Assembly: GCA_014728115.1 (NCBI GenBank)
Contig: WJME01000094.1
Coordinates: 1 to 55,676 of the forward strand
Length of the DNA: 55,676 nucleotides
Direction of reading: 5' to 3'
From: Candidatus Zhuqueibacterota bacterium
GTDB taxonomy: Bacteria > Zhuqueibacterota > Zhuqueibacteria > Residuimicrobiales > Oceaniaggregativiventaceae
Under the pieces are notes generated by a model, which made no database searches, was not told the origin of the DNA, and saw only the letters and a program-made list of their open reading frames with translations. Positions 9,302 through 18,797 of this stretch are shown here, in pieces (position 1 is the first letter of the stretch; each line of letters starts with the position of its first letter). The position numbers and the translations under genes were made by a program.

Positions 9302-10828
9302 ATGCATAATCTAACCCGTCGTCAGTTCCTCAGATCCACTGCATTGACCATGGGAATGACGGCCGCCCCATCCGCTCTTACGGCCCTTGCCGGTCAGCAC
9401 ACTCTGCCCAACATCCTTTTGATTATGCCCGATCAGATGCGGGGAGATTGTCTTTCGATCCTTGGTCATCCGGCGGTGCGAACACCGAATATGGATCGCC
9501 TGGCCGAAAATGGTGTCTTGTTCAGACGCGCTTATACCCCTGTGGCATCTTGTATTCCTGCCAGATATGCGTTGTTGAGCGGACTCTATCCGCAAACCAG
9601 CGGGGTTGTGGGATTCAAGGCCAGGCCCTTTACCACACCCACACTGCCTGAACTTCTCGCCAATTCCGGCTACCAAACCGTTCTGGTCGGTCGTAATATG
9701 CACCAGCCTGATGAAAGCGGAACCTGTGGTTACCAACAACAGATATTGGGCTCTACCTATGTGGCGGATGACGATTATGACCGATTTTTGAAGGACCATG
9801 CGCCCGAAAGCGGTGGAATCAGAAATCTTGTGCAAGAGACCGGTCTCACCTATAACCACTGGCAGGCCAAGCCCTGGCCCCTGGCAGATGAACTGCACCC
9901 TACTGCCTGGATTGTGGATCGATCAAAGCAGGTGGTTCATGAGGCGAATGCTGATCGCCCCCTGTTCCTGACTGCCTCTTTCTATGCACCCCATCCACCC
10001 CTCTTTGCACCAAAAAAATATTTCGATCACTATGTATCTCAATCCTTGCCTTTACCGGCACGAGGGGACTGGGTCGAGTGGAAAGAGTTGACACCAGAGG
10101 GAGACCGTCCCGGACATCGTGTTTTGCTACGAGGAGAGACATTGCATCATGCTCAGGCCGGCTATTATGGCCTCATCGAGCATCTCGATCATGAAATAGC
10201 CGATCTGATCAAAGCGTTTAAGCGAAAAAGTCAACAACACAAACGACCCTGGATAATCATTGTCACCAGCGATCATGGCGAAATGATGGGAGACCACGGC
10301 TATTTTCGCAAATGCGAGCCCTATGAAGGCTCGGCCAATATCCCGTTTATTTTTACCGCATCATCCGAATTGGCATTTAAAACCGGACGCAAGATCAATC
10401 AACCTGTGTGCCTTGAAGATATCATGCCCACCCTCCTCGAGATCGCCGGTATTTTGAGTCCGGCACCTGTCGATGGAATCAGTCTCTTGTCAACCTTGAG
10501 GGGGCAGAATCAGCGAATTCGTGAATGGCTTCATTTTGAACATGCCACCTGTTATAGCAAAGCACAAGCCTATCATGCTCTTACCGATGGCAAGTATAAA
10601 TATATCTGGCGACCTTTGAACGGAGAGGAGCAGCTCTTTGATCTGGAGGCTGATCCTCAAGAAGAACATGATCTGTCTGCAGATTCATCACGGCAAACCA
10701 CACTGCGCGAGTGGAGGGAACGACTGACGCAACGACTGGCCAACCGGCCTGAAGGGTTTGTGCATAAAGGCAGGCTCATTGCCGGTCAAGATTATCCGCC
10801 GCTCAATAAAGGATTTCTGTCGCCGTGA
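9302..10828 (+). CDS. Tat-exported sulfatase (S1 family)
   Basis: A 508-residue sulfatase. The N-terminus has a twin-arginine signal (RRQFLRS, residues 6-12, then a hydrophobic stretch ending ALAG). The core opens with ILLIMPDQMRGD (metal-binding Asp) and carries the sulfatase signature SCIPARYALLSG at about residue 81, so the catalytic residue is a Cys that must be converted to formylglycine. A second metal site is in TSDHGEMMGDHG (about 322-333). The C-terminal part has EEQLFDLEADPQEEHDLS, typical of aryl- and carbohydrate sulfatases. I infer removal of sulfate esters from glycans in the periplasm. Neighbouring GH38-like and ceramidase-like genes support a glycoconjugate-degradation role. 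Confidence 0.92.
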   Translation: MHNLTRRQFLRSTALTMGMTAAPSALTALAGQHTLPNILLIMPDQMRGDCLSILGHPAVRTPNMDRLAENGVLFRRAYTPVASCIPARYALLSGLYPQTSGVVGFKARPFTTPTLPELLANSGYQTVLVGRNMHQPDESGTCGYQQQILGSTYVADDDYDRFLKDHAPESGGIRNLVQETGLTYNHWQAKPWPLADELHPTAWIVDRSKQVVHEANADRPLFLTASFYAPHPPLFAPKKYFDHYVSQSLPLPARGDWVEWKELTPEGDRPGHRVLLRGETLHHAQAGYYGLIEHLDHEIADLIKAFKRKSQQHKRPWIIIVTSDHGEMMGDHGYFRKCEPYEGSANIPFIFTASSELAFKTGRKINQPVCLEDIMPTLLEIAGILSPAPVDGISLLSTLRGQNQRIREWLHFEHATCYSKAQAYHALTDGKYKYIWRPLNGEEQLFDLEADPQEEHDLSADSSRQTTLREWRERLTQRLANRPEGFVHKGRLIAGQDYPPLNKGFLSP

Positions 10829-10936
10829 TCAATGATTTCTCTTCTGGTCGCTGCAGAAATCGCTCAGAAACCCGCTTTTGCAAACTTGAGCGACAGACTT
10901 GACTTGATATCCTGTTCTATTAGAGGGGAGGACTAT

Positions 10937-11365
10937 ATGTACACCGGTGTTTATAGACTCGAGATCGATACCAAGCAAAGAGTCCCTGTTCCACCGAAAT
11001 TGATGCGAGTTCTCAGGGAGAACAAATCAAAGCATCTTTTTATGACCCGGGGTATGGATCGGTGTATTGCCTGCTATGATCAGCAGGGGTGGGACAGCTA
11101 TCAATCGAGAGTGTGTGCCGTAGATATGGCTGAAAAAGATAAAAATAATCTGATTCGCGAATTGATTAAAAGCGCACAAAAAGTAAAGTTGGATTGGAAA
11201 CACAGGATTACGATTCATAACGACCTGATGAATTGGGCCGGCATATCCACCCAGCGAGCAGTCGTGGTCGGCTGTGGAGAATTTTTTGAGATTTGGGATC
11301 CCAATGAATATGAAGAGATGAAAAAAGATCAGGGCTCTATTTACGGGACCAAACCACCTTTGTGA
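10937..11365 (+). CDS. mraZ: MraZ-like transcriptional regulator, outside the dcw cluster
   Basis: A 142-residue protein with the two-lobed MraZ (AbrB-like) layout: N-terminal lobe MYTGVYRLEIDTKQR then VPPKLMRVL and RGMDRCIACYDQQGWD; C-terminal lobe KHRITIHNDLMNWAGIS then VVVGCGEFFEIWDPNEYEEM. MraZ normally is the first gene of the division/cell-wall cluster and represses it by binding promoter repeats. Here rsmH, ftsL and ftsI do not follow. The conserved DxKGR motif reads DTKQR, with Gly replaced by Gln, so its DNA recognition may differ. The start at 10937 is set by GGGGAGGA just upstream; the open frame reaches further back to 10832. I infer either a second diverged paralogue or a relocated mraZ. 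Confidence 0.85.
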   Translation: MYTGVYRLEIDTKQRVPVPPKLMRVLRENKSKHLFMTRGMDRCIACYDQQGWDSYQSRVCAVDMAEKDKNNLIRELIKSAQKVKLDWKHRITIHNDLMNWAGISTQRAVVVGCGEFFEIWDPNEYEEMKKDQGSIYGTKPPL

Positions 11366-11463
11366 TCAGATAGTTCTGTAAATGGAAGTGTATTGACTTG
11401 CTCAGGGATGATATGTTGGCCTGGCGGCCTGAATAATATCACACTAACTATCCAGGATTAAAT

Positions 11464-14400
11464 ATGCTTGGTATTCTTTTAGCTGATCATTCCCATACCA
11501 AATACCGGTTTTACTATCTGATAGTCATGCTTTTTGCATTGGTTTTTATTGATATTACCCCGGTTTGTTCAAAATCGTCTCGTATCGACTGTGCCATAGA
11601 TCGTTTGACTCCGACGGTGTTTTTTAAATCAGAGTCCTCTTTGATGCAGATTGCAGATCTTTCTCTATATGTAGAAAAACCAGTGCATGATTTGAAGGTC
11701 GTGATCCGTGCGGATCATCAGCAGTGCCACACTGAAATCGATTCTCTAACATCGGGGGCGAACTCTATTCGTGTCACTGTTCCGGTATTAGAAGAACGGG
11801 GCAGGTTGCAGATATCGGTTTATGATCAAAATGATAATCTTTTCGGACGTAAAGATGTAGCGTGGTCACCTCAAAGGAAATGGACAGTGTATCTCATACA
11901 CGGTTCGCATCATGATCTGGGTTATACCGACATTCAGGCAAACATTTTGCGTTTTCATCGTTCCCATATGGATTCAGTGCTGCGTTTTTGTGAGCGCACT
12001 GCGAACTGGCCTCCGGAATCCCGGTTCAAGTATACGGTCGAACAAGCATGGTCTGTACTCGACTATATTGAAAATCGCCCGCCCGAGAAAATCGAACAAT
12101 TAAAATCCTATCTCCGGCAAGGACGCATCGAAGTGACTGCCCTGCTGGGTAATGAGATTACAGAGTTGTGCAGTCATGAAGAATTGATTCGCCTGCTCTA
12201 TCCCGCTTTTCGGTTGAAGCAACGATTCGGTATTGATATACAATCAGCAGAACTCAATGATATGCCCGGCATGGCATGGGGATTGGTCAGTGTGCTCAAG
12301 GGTGCTGGCGTTTCTTATTTTGCTCCTGCAATACAAGATTATTTTGCCTGGGGAGGACTCAAGGCCTCCTATGTATGGGATGAAGATGAGGTTTTACCGC
12401 GGAATCGTCCCGGTGCATTCTGGTGGCAAGGTCCGGATAAGAGCAAAATTCTGTTCTGGTTTGGCGGGCCAACCATTGAGACTTTAAAAATGTGGACCTT
12501 TGAGAGTACTGTCACTGAACTCGCAAAGTATCTTGAAAAGTTACAAGCCAATGACTATGCCTTTGACCTGACGCGAATCAAATTTCACGGGGGACTGGGC
12601 GATAATTCCCAACCCGATATCCGTCTGTCCCAAATTGCCAGGGAATGGAATCGCCAATGGGCTTTTCCAAAATTGATCGTTGCGACTAATTCAGATTTTT
12701 TTAAGGTGTTTGAACATAAAGCCGGCAATCAACTCAAAACCATTCGCGGGAACTTGCCCCATACCGATTATCATATCGGAGCCCTATCGACAGCCAAAGA
12801 GACAGGACTGAATCGCCAGACTCACTATACGGCAACCGCATGTGAAATTTTTTCTTCTTTAGCGTCGCTTATCAGCGATTATCGTTATCCTGTGGAAAAT
12901 ATCGCCCGGGTTTATGATCACATGCTCATGTACGATGAACATTGTTGGGGAATTCACAGGCCGGTGGGACCTGCTCAGCAGGCGAGCCTGAGTCAAAAAA
13001 GACTGTTCGCCTATAATGCAGCTGCTTATGCACATGACACACTGGTAAAAAGCACAAACAAGATTGCAGATGAGATCGAATTGAATGATCCGGGCTATCA
13101 TATTGTTGTTTTTAATTCACTGGCACATAAAAGAACCGGACTGGTCACTGCCCCGGCATCACCGGCTAGTCCGGCTGGCTTTTTGCCGTATTGGGAATAC
13201 CCGCCCGAGTATCCTTTAAAACCTGCCACATCCCGTCGGGGAGGGGCCGTGGGCCGTAAAATAATCAAGCTTCCTCTGGATATTCTGGAGGATCCGTTCG
13301 ATTTAATGGATCTGGAAACTCAAGAAATTGTTCCTTGCCAGGTATCCAGATTGGATGATCCTCATGCTGCACTACCCCATGCCCCTGAACGATGGGCGCT
13401 GGGGCATACCTCTGAGAAAAGAGTCGTAACACCAAACAATAAACTGTATGATCTGCTCTTTATCGCTCGAGACGTACCAGCACTTGGGTACAAGACCTAC
13501 AGGATCATACCCCGGCATGAATCGGACCAGGCTCTGGAATATTCTGATCCCAGGACCCATTATCTGGAAAATCAATTCTACAAAATAGAGATCGATTCCA
13601 GCACAGGAGCGGTTTCCAGCATATTTGACAAAGAAACTGACAGAGAACTCGTGGATCAGGCTGCTGACTATTGTGTCAATCAATGCATAGTGCGCTCTCC
13701 TCAAGATGGACGGATTGTGTCAACACTTGATGAGCCTGAAATTGTCAGGGGTAAAACAGGACCGGTTGCCACTTCGCTGGTGATCAAGAACAGAATGCAT
13801 GGTTGTCCACAGTTGACACAAGAAATTATTCTATTTAGGGATATAAGACGCATAGAGTTCAATAACCGTATCCTCAAAGATGCAACACCCTTGCAGGAAT
13901 TCTTTTTTGCCTTTCCCTTTAAGCTGGATAAACCGAAATTTCGTTATCAGGCACCTCTTGCGATCATTGAACCCATAGTCGATCAGATTCCCGGATCACA
14001 CACCGAGAATTTTACCCTACAAGAGTGGGCTGCTGTTTATAATGAAAAAACATGCCTTTTGTTCAACAGCGTAGAAGCGCCAGTTGTCTCCTTTTCTGAA
14101 CTGGGGCCAGGCAGGTTATCTCAGGCTCATCATGCGATAACACCGCCAGGGTACGTCGAGAATAGTCTGAAACAACCCAAAGCACTGAAAAACGCTCATA
14201 TTTATTCATTTGTCATGGCCAATAATTTTAAAACTAATTTCAATTCGTCTCAGGTTTCTGATGCATTATTTACATACTCTTTATCCTCTGAAAAGTCATT
14301 CGAATCGAAGGCTGCGGTTCGATTTGGCAATGAGGTATCCAATCCATTGATTCCTGTATTCATAACAGGCAAGCAAAACGGCTCCTTGCCTGTTGCAGAG

Positions 14401-14703
14401 AGTTTTTTTCGACTGGACAACCCAGACGTAACGGTTCTTACCATTAAAGCCGCGCAGGATGGTCAGGGATTGATACTGCGGCTGGCAGAGCAAACCGGTC
14501 AAGCTACACGCGTCAACATTGAACTGTCCTATTTTAAACTCGAAAAAGCTTTCCTTTGCAATCTGAGCGAGAATAACATGACGAGTCTCACTGTAACCAA
14601 TGGATCAATCTCTGTGAATATGAAAGCCCATGCCATATCGACCATCCGCTGTATTGGAGATAAGACCTTTCCTGTTTTGGATCATGCGGCTTTTTTTAAT
14701 TGA
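11464..14703 (+). CDS. Secreted GH38-like glycosidase (alpha-mannosidase fold)
   Basis: A 1079-residue protein with an N-terminal hydrophobic export segment (residues 16-36), a beta-rich region to about 138, then a GH38-type N-terminal domain beginning VYLIHGSHHDLGYTDIQ (about 142-158). The His/Asp there match the metal-binding HxHxD motif, and SAELNDMPGMAWGL (about 258-271) contains the Asp at the place of the GH38 nucleophile. A further match is MYDEHCWGIHRP (about 490). A long C-terminal beta part has the usual mannosidase look (YKIEIDSSTGAVSSIFDKET). I infer cleavage of glycosidic linkages at a metal centre outside the cytoplasm; the sugar is unknown. The stop overlaps the leader of the ceramidase-like gene, suggesting an operon. 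Confidence 0.8.
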   Translation: MLGILLADHSHTKYRFYYLIVMLFALVFIDITPVCSKSSRIDCAIDRLTPTVFFKSESSLMQIADLSLYVEKPVHDLKVVIRADHQQCHTEIDSLTSGANSIRVTVPVLEERGRLQISVYDQNDNLFGRKDVAWSPQRKWTVYLIHGSHHDLGYTDIQANILRFHRSHMDSVLRFCERTANWPPESRFKYTVEQAWSVLDYIENRPPEKIEQLKSYLRQGRIEVTALLGNEITELCSHEELIRLLYPAFRLKQRFGIDIQSAELNDMPGMAWGLVSVLKGAGVSYFAPAIQDYFAWGGLKASYVWDEDEVLPRNRPGAFWWQGPDKSKILFWFGGPTIETLKMWTFESTVTELAKYLEKLQANDYAFDLTRIKFHGGLGDNSQPDIRLSQIAREWNRQWAFPKLIVATNSDFFKVFEHKAGNQLKTIRGNLPHTDYHIGALSTAKETGLNRQTHYTATACEIFSSLASLISDYRYPVENIARVYDHMLMYDEHCWGIHRPVGPAQQASLSQKRLFAYNAAAYAHDTLVKSTNKIADEIELNDPGYHIVVFNSLAHKRTGLVTAPASPASPAGFLPYWEYPPEYPLKPATSRRGGAVGRKIIKLPLDILEDPFDLMDLETQEIVPCQVSRLDDPHAALPHAPERWALGHTSEKRVVTPNNKLYDLLFIARDVPALGYKTYRIIPRHESDQALEYSDPRTHYLENQFYKIEIDSSTGAVSSIFDKETDRELVDQAADYCVNQCIVRSPQDGRIVSTLDEPEIVRGKTGPVATSLVIKNRMHGCPQLTQEIILFRDIRRIEFNNRILKDATPLQEFFFAFPFKLDKPKFRYQAPLAIIEPIVDQIPGSHTENFTLQEWAAVYNEKTCLLFNSVEAPVVSFSELGPGRLSQAHHAITPPGYVENSLKQPKALKNAHIYSFVMANNFKTNFNSSQVSDALFTYSLSSEKSFESKAAVRFGNEVSNPLIPVFITGKQNGSLPVAESFFRLDNPDVTVLTIKAAQDGQGLILRLAEQTGQATRVNIELSYFKLEKAFLCNLSENNMTSLTVTNGSISVNMKAHAISTIRCIGDKTFPVLDHAAFFN

Positions 14704-14714
14704 GGAATTGGTTT

Positions 14715-16121
14715 ATGCCAAAAATCATATGTTTCCTGATATTGCTGAACAGCATGCTTGTCCATGGGCAAACCTTTGGCCGTTTGTTTGCCAACGCAGA
14801 TAAGGTTGTTATTACACCTCCCCTGGGTACGGAAATGGTAGAGCCAAGGGGCACGTTGGCAACCGGCGTTCATGATGAACTTTACGCCCGTGCAATGGTC
14901 TTGAGCGATGGACGTACAAAAGTGGCTATTGTCACGCTGGATCTTATTGGCCTGGACTTTAAGCTGGTCGACAGGATCCAAAAGGCAGTCTTTTCGAAAA
15001 CCGGAATTCCGGCAACTCATCTCATGCTCTCTTGCTCGCACACACACAATGCTCCGATTACTGTCGAGCTTGGTCCTTCGATGAGCAATCGGAACCGGCA
15101 GTGGGAATCTGCAATGGTGGAAAAAGTGGCAAAGCTTGTATCCAGCACCCAGAAGAAACTGTTTCCTGTCAATCTCGCTGTAGGAAAAGACAGAGTGCAG
15201 ATCGGTCTGAACCGCAGAGTCAGCCAGTTTTATCGGGCGCGAATGGTTCCCAATCCTGCAGGTCCTATGGCTGATCACACGTTTGTCCTGAGTTTGCAAA
15301 ATAATGCAAAGGACCATTTGGCAGTTCTTTACAACTATCCGGCCCATCCTGTTGCTGTTCACTCTACCAGTACGGAACTGTCTGCCGATTATCCCGGCTA
15401 TGCTACCTCGGCCTTGCACGAGAGGCTTGGTCAACAGACGATCGCAATGTTTGCACAGGCGTGTGGCGGTAATATTAATGTACAGCCTTTGCAAGGGGGT
15501 TTTGAAAAGGCAGAGCAAGCAGGACAATTGCTCGCTATTGCTGTCAATAAAGCAATCACAGAATCCGAAACAATCGAGGCCGATTGTATACATATTGCAA
15601 ATAAGGAGATTTACCTTCCATTCCATGCGGTCAGCGATGAGACTGCTCATGCCATGCAGCTGCGGCTACAGGAATCCATGAAAACCTTAAAGGAGCGTGG
15701 AGGCAACAAGGCGCAGTTGAAGGAGCAAGAGGATTTAATCCACTGGACGCATAGATTGCATCGAAAGTCAAAGGATCCTGAACTCGGGCAGGGGATTCCC
15801 TTTCATATTCAGGCTTTTGCCCTGGGTAAAGAATTTGTGATTTTAGCCATGACACATGAAGTGTTTGTGGAATATCAGTTGGCCATAGAGCTGGCTTCTC
15901 CATTCAAATATACCATGGTGCTGGCCTATAGTAACGGATGTGCCAGTTATGTGCCCACGGCAGAAGCATTCTTTTTTGGCGGATATGAAGTCTTTGGTGC
16001 TCAGCAACGTTATACCATGCCCTATCTCAAACCCGATTCAGAAGACAAAATCAAAGATGCGTGTGATGAGCTATTGAACACATTATTTGAAAAGATTGAA
16101 TTATCAAATCAGGGTGGCTGA
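14715..16121 (+). CDS. Neutral/alkaline ceramidase-like hydrolase
   Basis: A 468-residue exported protein (signal MPKIICFLILLNSMLVHG). It matches the N-terminal domain of neutral ceramidases: VVITPPLGTEM, GVHDELYARAMVL, CSHTHNAP (zinc-binding His), NYPAHPVAVHSTSTEL then SADYPGYAT, and ACGGNINVQP. These features form the zinc amidase site of the family. It is shorter than full ceramidases (about 650-700 residues) and appears to lack the C-terminal Ig-like domain; such short forms are common in glycan and lipid loci with sulfatases, and their substrates are mostly undefined. The ATG at 14715 follows AGGA and lies 11 bases after the GH38-like gene's stop, so the two are probably co-transcribed. 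Confidence 0.85.
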   Translation: MPKIICFLILLNSMLVHGQTFGRLFANADKVVITPPLGTEMVEPRGTLATGVHDELYARAMVLSDGRTKVAIVTLDLIGLDFKLVDRIQKAVFSKTGIPATHLMLSCSHTHNAPITVELGPSMSNRNRQWESAMVEKVAKLVSSTQKKLFPVNLAVGKDRVQIGLNRRVSQFYRARMVPNPAGPMADHTFVLSLQNNAKDHLAVLYNYPAHPVAVHSTSTELSADYPGYATSALHERLGQQTIAMFAQACGGNINVQPLQGGFEKAEQAGQLLAIAVNKAITESETIEADCIHIANKEIYLPFHAVSDETAHAMQLRLQESMKTLKERGGNKAQLKEQEDLIHWTHRLHRKSKDPELGQGIPFHIQAFALGKEFVILAMTHEVFVEYQLAIELASPFKYTMVLAYSNGCASYVPTAEAFFFGGYEVFGAQQRYTMPYLKPDSEDKIKDACDELLNTLFEKIELSNQGG

Positions 16122-16267
16122 AAACATTGGTTTATGGTGAGCTTGTAATGAGAGATAAACTGCAAGAGAGAGGCATCAGCAAGTGAGATGCTTTTGATTC
16201 TGGTTTTTGCAAAATTTACATCATTCCTTCCTTATCGAACCTTGTATGTCGGATGGTTTTAGTTGGT

Positions 16268-17563
16268 TTACCGTCCCGGTTGTGGTTGGTATTCCCATTG
16301 ATGGTCTACCAGGGCAGTGGAAAATTTAGCAGATGGAACAAATAATGACGGGAAAAAACGGCTCGAGTTTACATTGAAATGCAATGCACCTGTAATGGAA
16401 TCGAGACGACCTTCTTCATTAAAGGCTGCAACATCTATGCGATATCGGCCCAGGGGAAGCGGAAGACGGGGGATATGGCAATTCACTCTGCCACTGCCTT
16501 GCTTGATTTTGTACTTTTGACCACTCGATTCCACAGAAAAGTGGGTGACCGGAATGCCGTACTGGTTGTAGAGGGTGGCTAGAAATGTGATTTGTGACAG
16601 GGATTCTCTGGCGGTGAACTCGAACGACAGGGTCAGGGGATCACCTGATATCGGCTGGGGTATGGTCGTACCTGTTCTATCCTGCAGGAACACCTTGGTA
16701 AACCGCAATCGACCATTTCCCAGACGTTCGGGGCACGTTTCCAAACCATCTCCTGTTTCCGACGAATCGAGTGAAGAGAGATACCAGTCGATCATCTCAT
16801 CGGTTTGGCCTTTTGCCACCAATTGACCATTTCTCAAGACAATGGCTTTTGAGCAGAGTTGTCGAATGGCGGCCATATTGTGGCTGACAAAAATGACGGT
16901 CCGTCCTTGTTTGGAAACACTGCTCATTTTACCGAGACATTTGGCCTGAAAGGCTGCATCTCCGACAGCGAGGACTTCATCTACAATGAGGATTTCTGGC
17001 TCGAGATGAGCAGCCACTCCAAACGCCAGCCGTACTTTCATTCCTGAAGAATAGCGTTTTACAGGAGTGTCGATAAACGGCTCGACTTGTGCAAAAGAAA
17101 CGATTTCATCAAACTTTTTATCGACTTGATGCTTTTTCATCCCCAAAAGGACACCATTGAGATAAATATTTTCACGTCCGGTCAGATCCCGATGAAATCC
17201 GGTTCCGACCTCGAGCAAACTCGAAATTCTGCCATCGATTTCTATGCGTCCTCTTGTTGGACGGGTAATACGGGAAAGAATCTTTAACAACGTGCTTTTG
17301 CCTGCGCCGTTGCGTCCGATAATCCCCAGGATATCTCCTTCCTGAACTTGCAGGCTGACATTTTTCAGAGCCCAGATCGTATTTTCTGAAACTTGATCCA
17401 CTGGCCATTGGTTCAGTTGACGTAAATTTTTAAAATTTTGCCAGGGTGTAATCGCCCACGTTTTCAATGTCTCGAAAACGGTTTCATTTTGGCGTTCACG
17501 TTTGCCAATATGGTATAATTTACCGAGATTATCTATGGTGATGACCGCCGACATGTTATCCAT
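16268..17563 (-). CDS. wzt: Polysaccharide ABC exporter ATPase with Wzt-type C-domain
   Basis: Cytoplasmic ATPase of an O-antigen/capsule ABC exporter. Walker A is GIIGRNGAGKST, the signature motif is YSSGMKVRLAFG, and Walker B is EILIVDEVLAVGD. After the ATPase domain (to about residue 265) comes a beta-sandwich of roughly 150 residues (LSFEFTARESLSQITF, YGIPVTHFSVES, VNCHIPRLPLPLGRYRID), the Wzt C-terminal type domain that recognises the modified non-reducing end of the glycan before export. Candidate starts are TTG 17584, ATG 17563 and ATG 17554; none has a strong Shine-Dalgarno, which fits translation coupled to the permease gene just upstream. Together with that gene it moves lipid-linked glycan across the inner membrane. 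Confidence 0.9.
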   Translation of the reverse strand: MDNMSAVITIDNLGKLYHIGKRERQNETVFETLKTWAITPWQNFKNLRQLNQWPVDQVSENTIWALKNVSLQVQEGDILGIIGRNGAGKSTLLKILSRITRPTRGRIEIDGRISSLLEVGTGFHRDLTGRENIYLNGVLLGMKKHQVDKKFDEIVSFAQVEPFIDTPVKRYSSGMKVRLAFGVAAHLEPEILIVDEVLAVGDAAFQAKCLGKMSSVSKQGRTVIFVSHNMAAIRQLCSKAIVLRNGQLVAKGQTDEMIDWYLSSLDSSETGDGLETCPERLGNGRLRFTKVFLQDRTGTTIPQPISGDPLTLSFEFTARESLSQITFLATLYNQYGIPVTHFSVESSGQKYKIKQGSGRVNCHIPRLPLPLGRYRIDVAAFNEEGRLDSITGALHFNVNSSRFFPSLFVPSAKFSTALVDHQWEYQPQPGR

Positions 17564-17576
17564 CCATATGTATAAA

Positions 17577-18401
17577 TTATGCAATATCTGTAAATATCAT
17601 TTCATGTTTTCTGAAATAAATCCATCCGGTGACCAGAATAATCAAGCCACCTATCAATCCACTTGTCATGAGATCCCAGGGAAAAGGAGTTGTATTGAGC
17701 AAGCCTGAACGAAATCCCTCGATTACACCCACCATAGGATACAGGCCATAAACCCATCGCAATGAATCCGGTACCAGAGAGACGGGCCATACAACAGGGG
17801 CTGCATACATTAATATTTGCGATAGAAAGGGCACGGCATGCTTGACATCCCGATATTGTACGGCAAGGGCTGACAGCCATAAAGAGAATCCTGCAGTGGA
17901 AACGATCATCAAAAACATGACCAGCGGCAATGCTGTGCACGTTTTTCCGGGCACAATGCTATAAAAAAACATCATCGCTATTAATATACCTAAAGAGATT
18001 GCCATATCAATCAGCGGTGTAACAACCGATGTGAGCGGAAGCAAAATACGCGGAAAATAGATTTTTGTAAAGATATCGGCCTTGCCCAATAAACTGTTTG
18101 TTGCGCCGTTGATAGTGGTAGAGAAATACGTCCAGGGTAAAAGTGCTGCAAAAGAGAATATCGGGTAGGGTATACCATCACTTGGCATCCTGGCCAGTTT
18201 ACCAAATACGATGCTGAATACGACCATAGAAAAGAAAGGGCGTATGATGGCCCATGAAAATCCCAATATTGTTTGTTTGTAAAGAATTTTGATGTCGCGC
18301 CATATGAAAAAGTAAAAAAGATCACTGTATTGTTGCCACTCTGACCACGAGATGAGTGGATCCCGTTTTTTTGCATCGATAATGGTTTGCATCGCTATCA
18401 T
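17577..18401 (-). CDS. wzm: Polysaccharide ABC exporter permease
   Basis: A 274-residue ABC-2 type permease with six hydrophobic segments. Family-typical stretches are LFYFFIWRDIKILYKQT near the N-terminus, LGFSWAIIRPFFSMVVFSIV (about 47-66) and ALAVQYRDVKHAVPFLSQIL (about 195-214), followed by APVVWPVSLVPDSLRWVYGL. It forms the membrane channel of the Wzm/Wzt exporter, with the ATPase encoded immediately downstream on the same strand. The pair stands divergent to four plus-strand polysaccharide biosynthesis genes, across a 396-base intergenic region that must hold both promoters. Confidence 0.92.
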   Translation of the reverse strand: MIAMQTIIDAKKRDPLISWSEWQQYSDLFYFFIWRDIKILYKQTILGFSWAIIRPFFSMVVFSIVFGKLARMPSDGIPYPIFSFAALLPWTYFSTTINGATNSLLGKADIFTKIYFPRILLPLTSVVTPLIDMAISLGILIAMMFFYSIVPGKTCTALPLVMFLMIVSTAGFSLWLSALAVQYRDVKHAVPFLSQILMYAAPVVWPVSLVPDSLRWVYGLYPMVGVIEGFRSGLLNTTPFPWDLMTSGLIGGLIILVTGWIYFRKHEMIFTDIA

Positions 18402-18797
18402 CGCCCCAATTCTGCGTAGCAGAGCTACAGCAAGCTTTCAATGGCCGTCAAGTACCGCAATTGTTTGAAATGTGTTTAAGATACTCTATTTTTCTTTGGT
18501 CACCAGAATTGATCATACGTTATAAAAAAGTGCGCCCGGTGTCCCAAGATTTTGACAGCTCTCGTTTTTGTTTTGCTTTAAATGCTATATAATCAAGATA
18601 CATCCAGAAGAATATGGCCTGTTACGATACGAATTGCAAGTGCTGTGCCAAATATTCGTCGATAGATCATGTTGTCTTTTTGGTATAATTTTTGATGATA
18701 TTCATATGACGGGACGAAACTGGACTTTTTTTTATAAAATTGTGCCTTTTGAGGAGCAGTTGTCCATTTGTTGTCACAGATAAATTTTGGCAAATGA
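18402..18797. other. Divergent promoter region of the polysaccharide locus
   Basis: A 396-base AT-rich region between wzm (minus) and the pyruvyl transferase gene (plus). It contains TTGACA (in gattttgacagctc, about 18549-18562) and several TATAAT-like strings (ctatataatcaa around 18585-18597; ggtataattttt near 18680), but the spacing between them is not that of a normal promoter. Short open frames here have no coding character. Confidence 0.35.

Noticed and set aside
14682..15650. 322-codon open frame on the minus strand
   Set aside because: It is antisense to the ceramidase-like gene with its conserved SHTHNAP and ACGGN motifs; the translated product is Cys/His-rich and resembles no protein.
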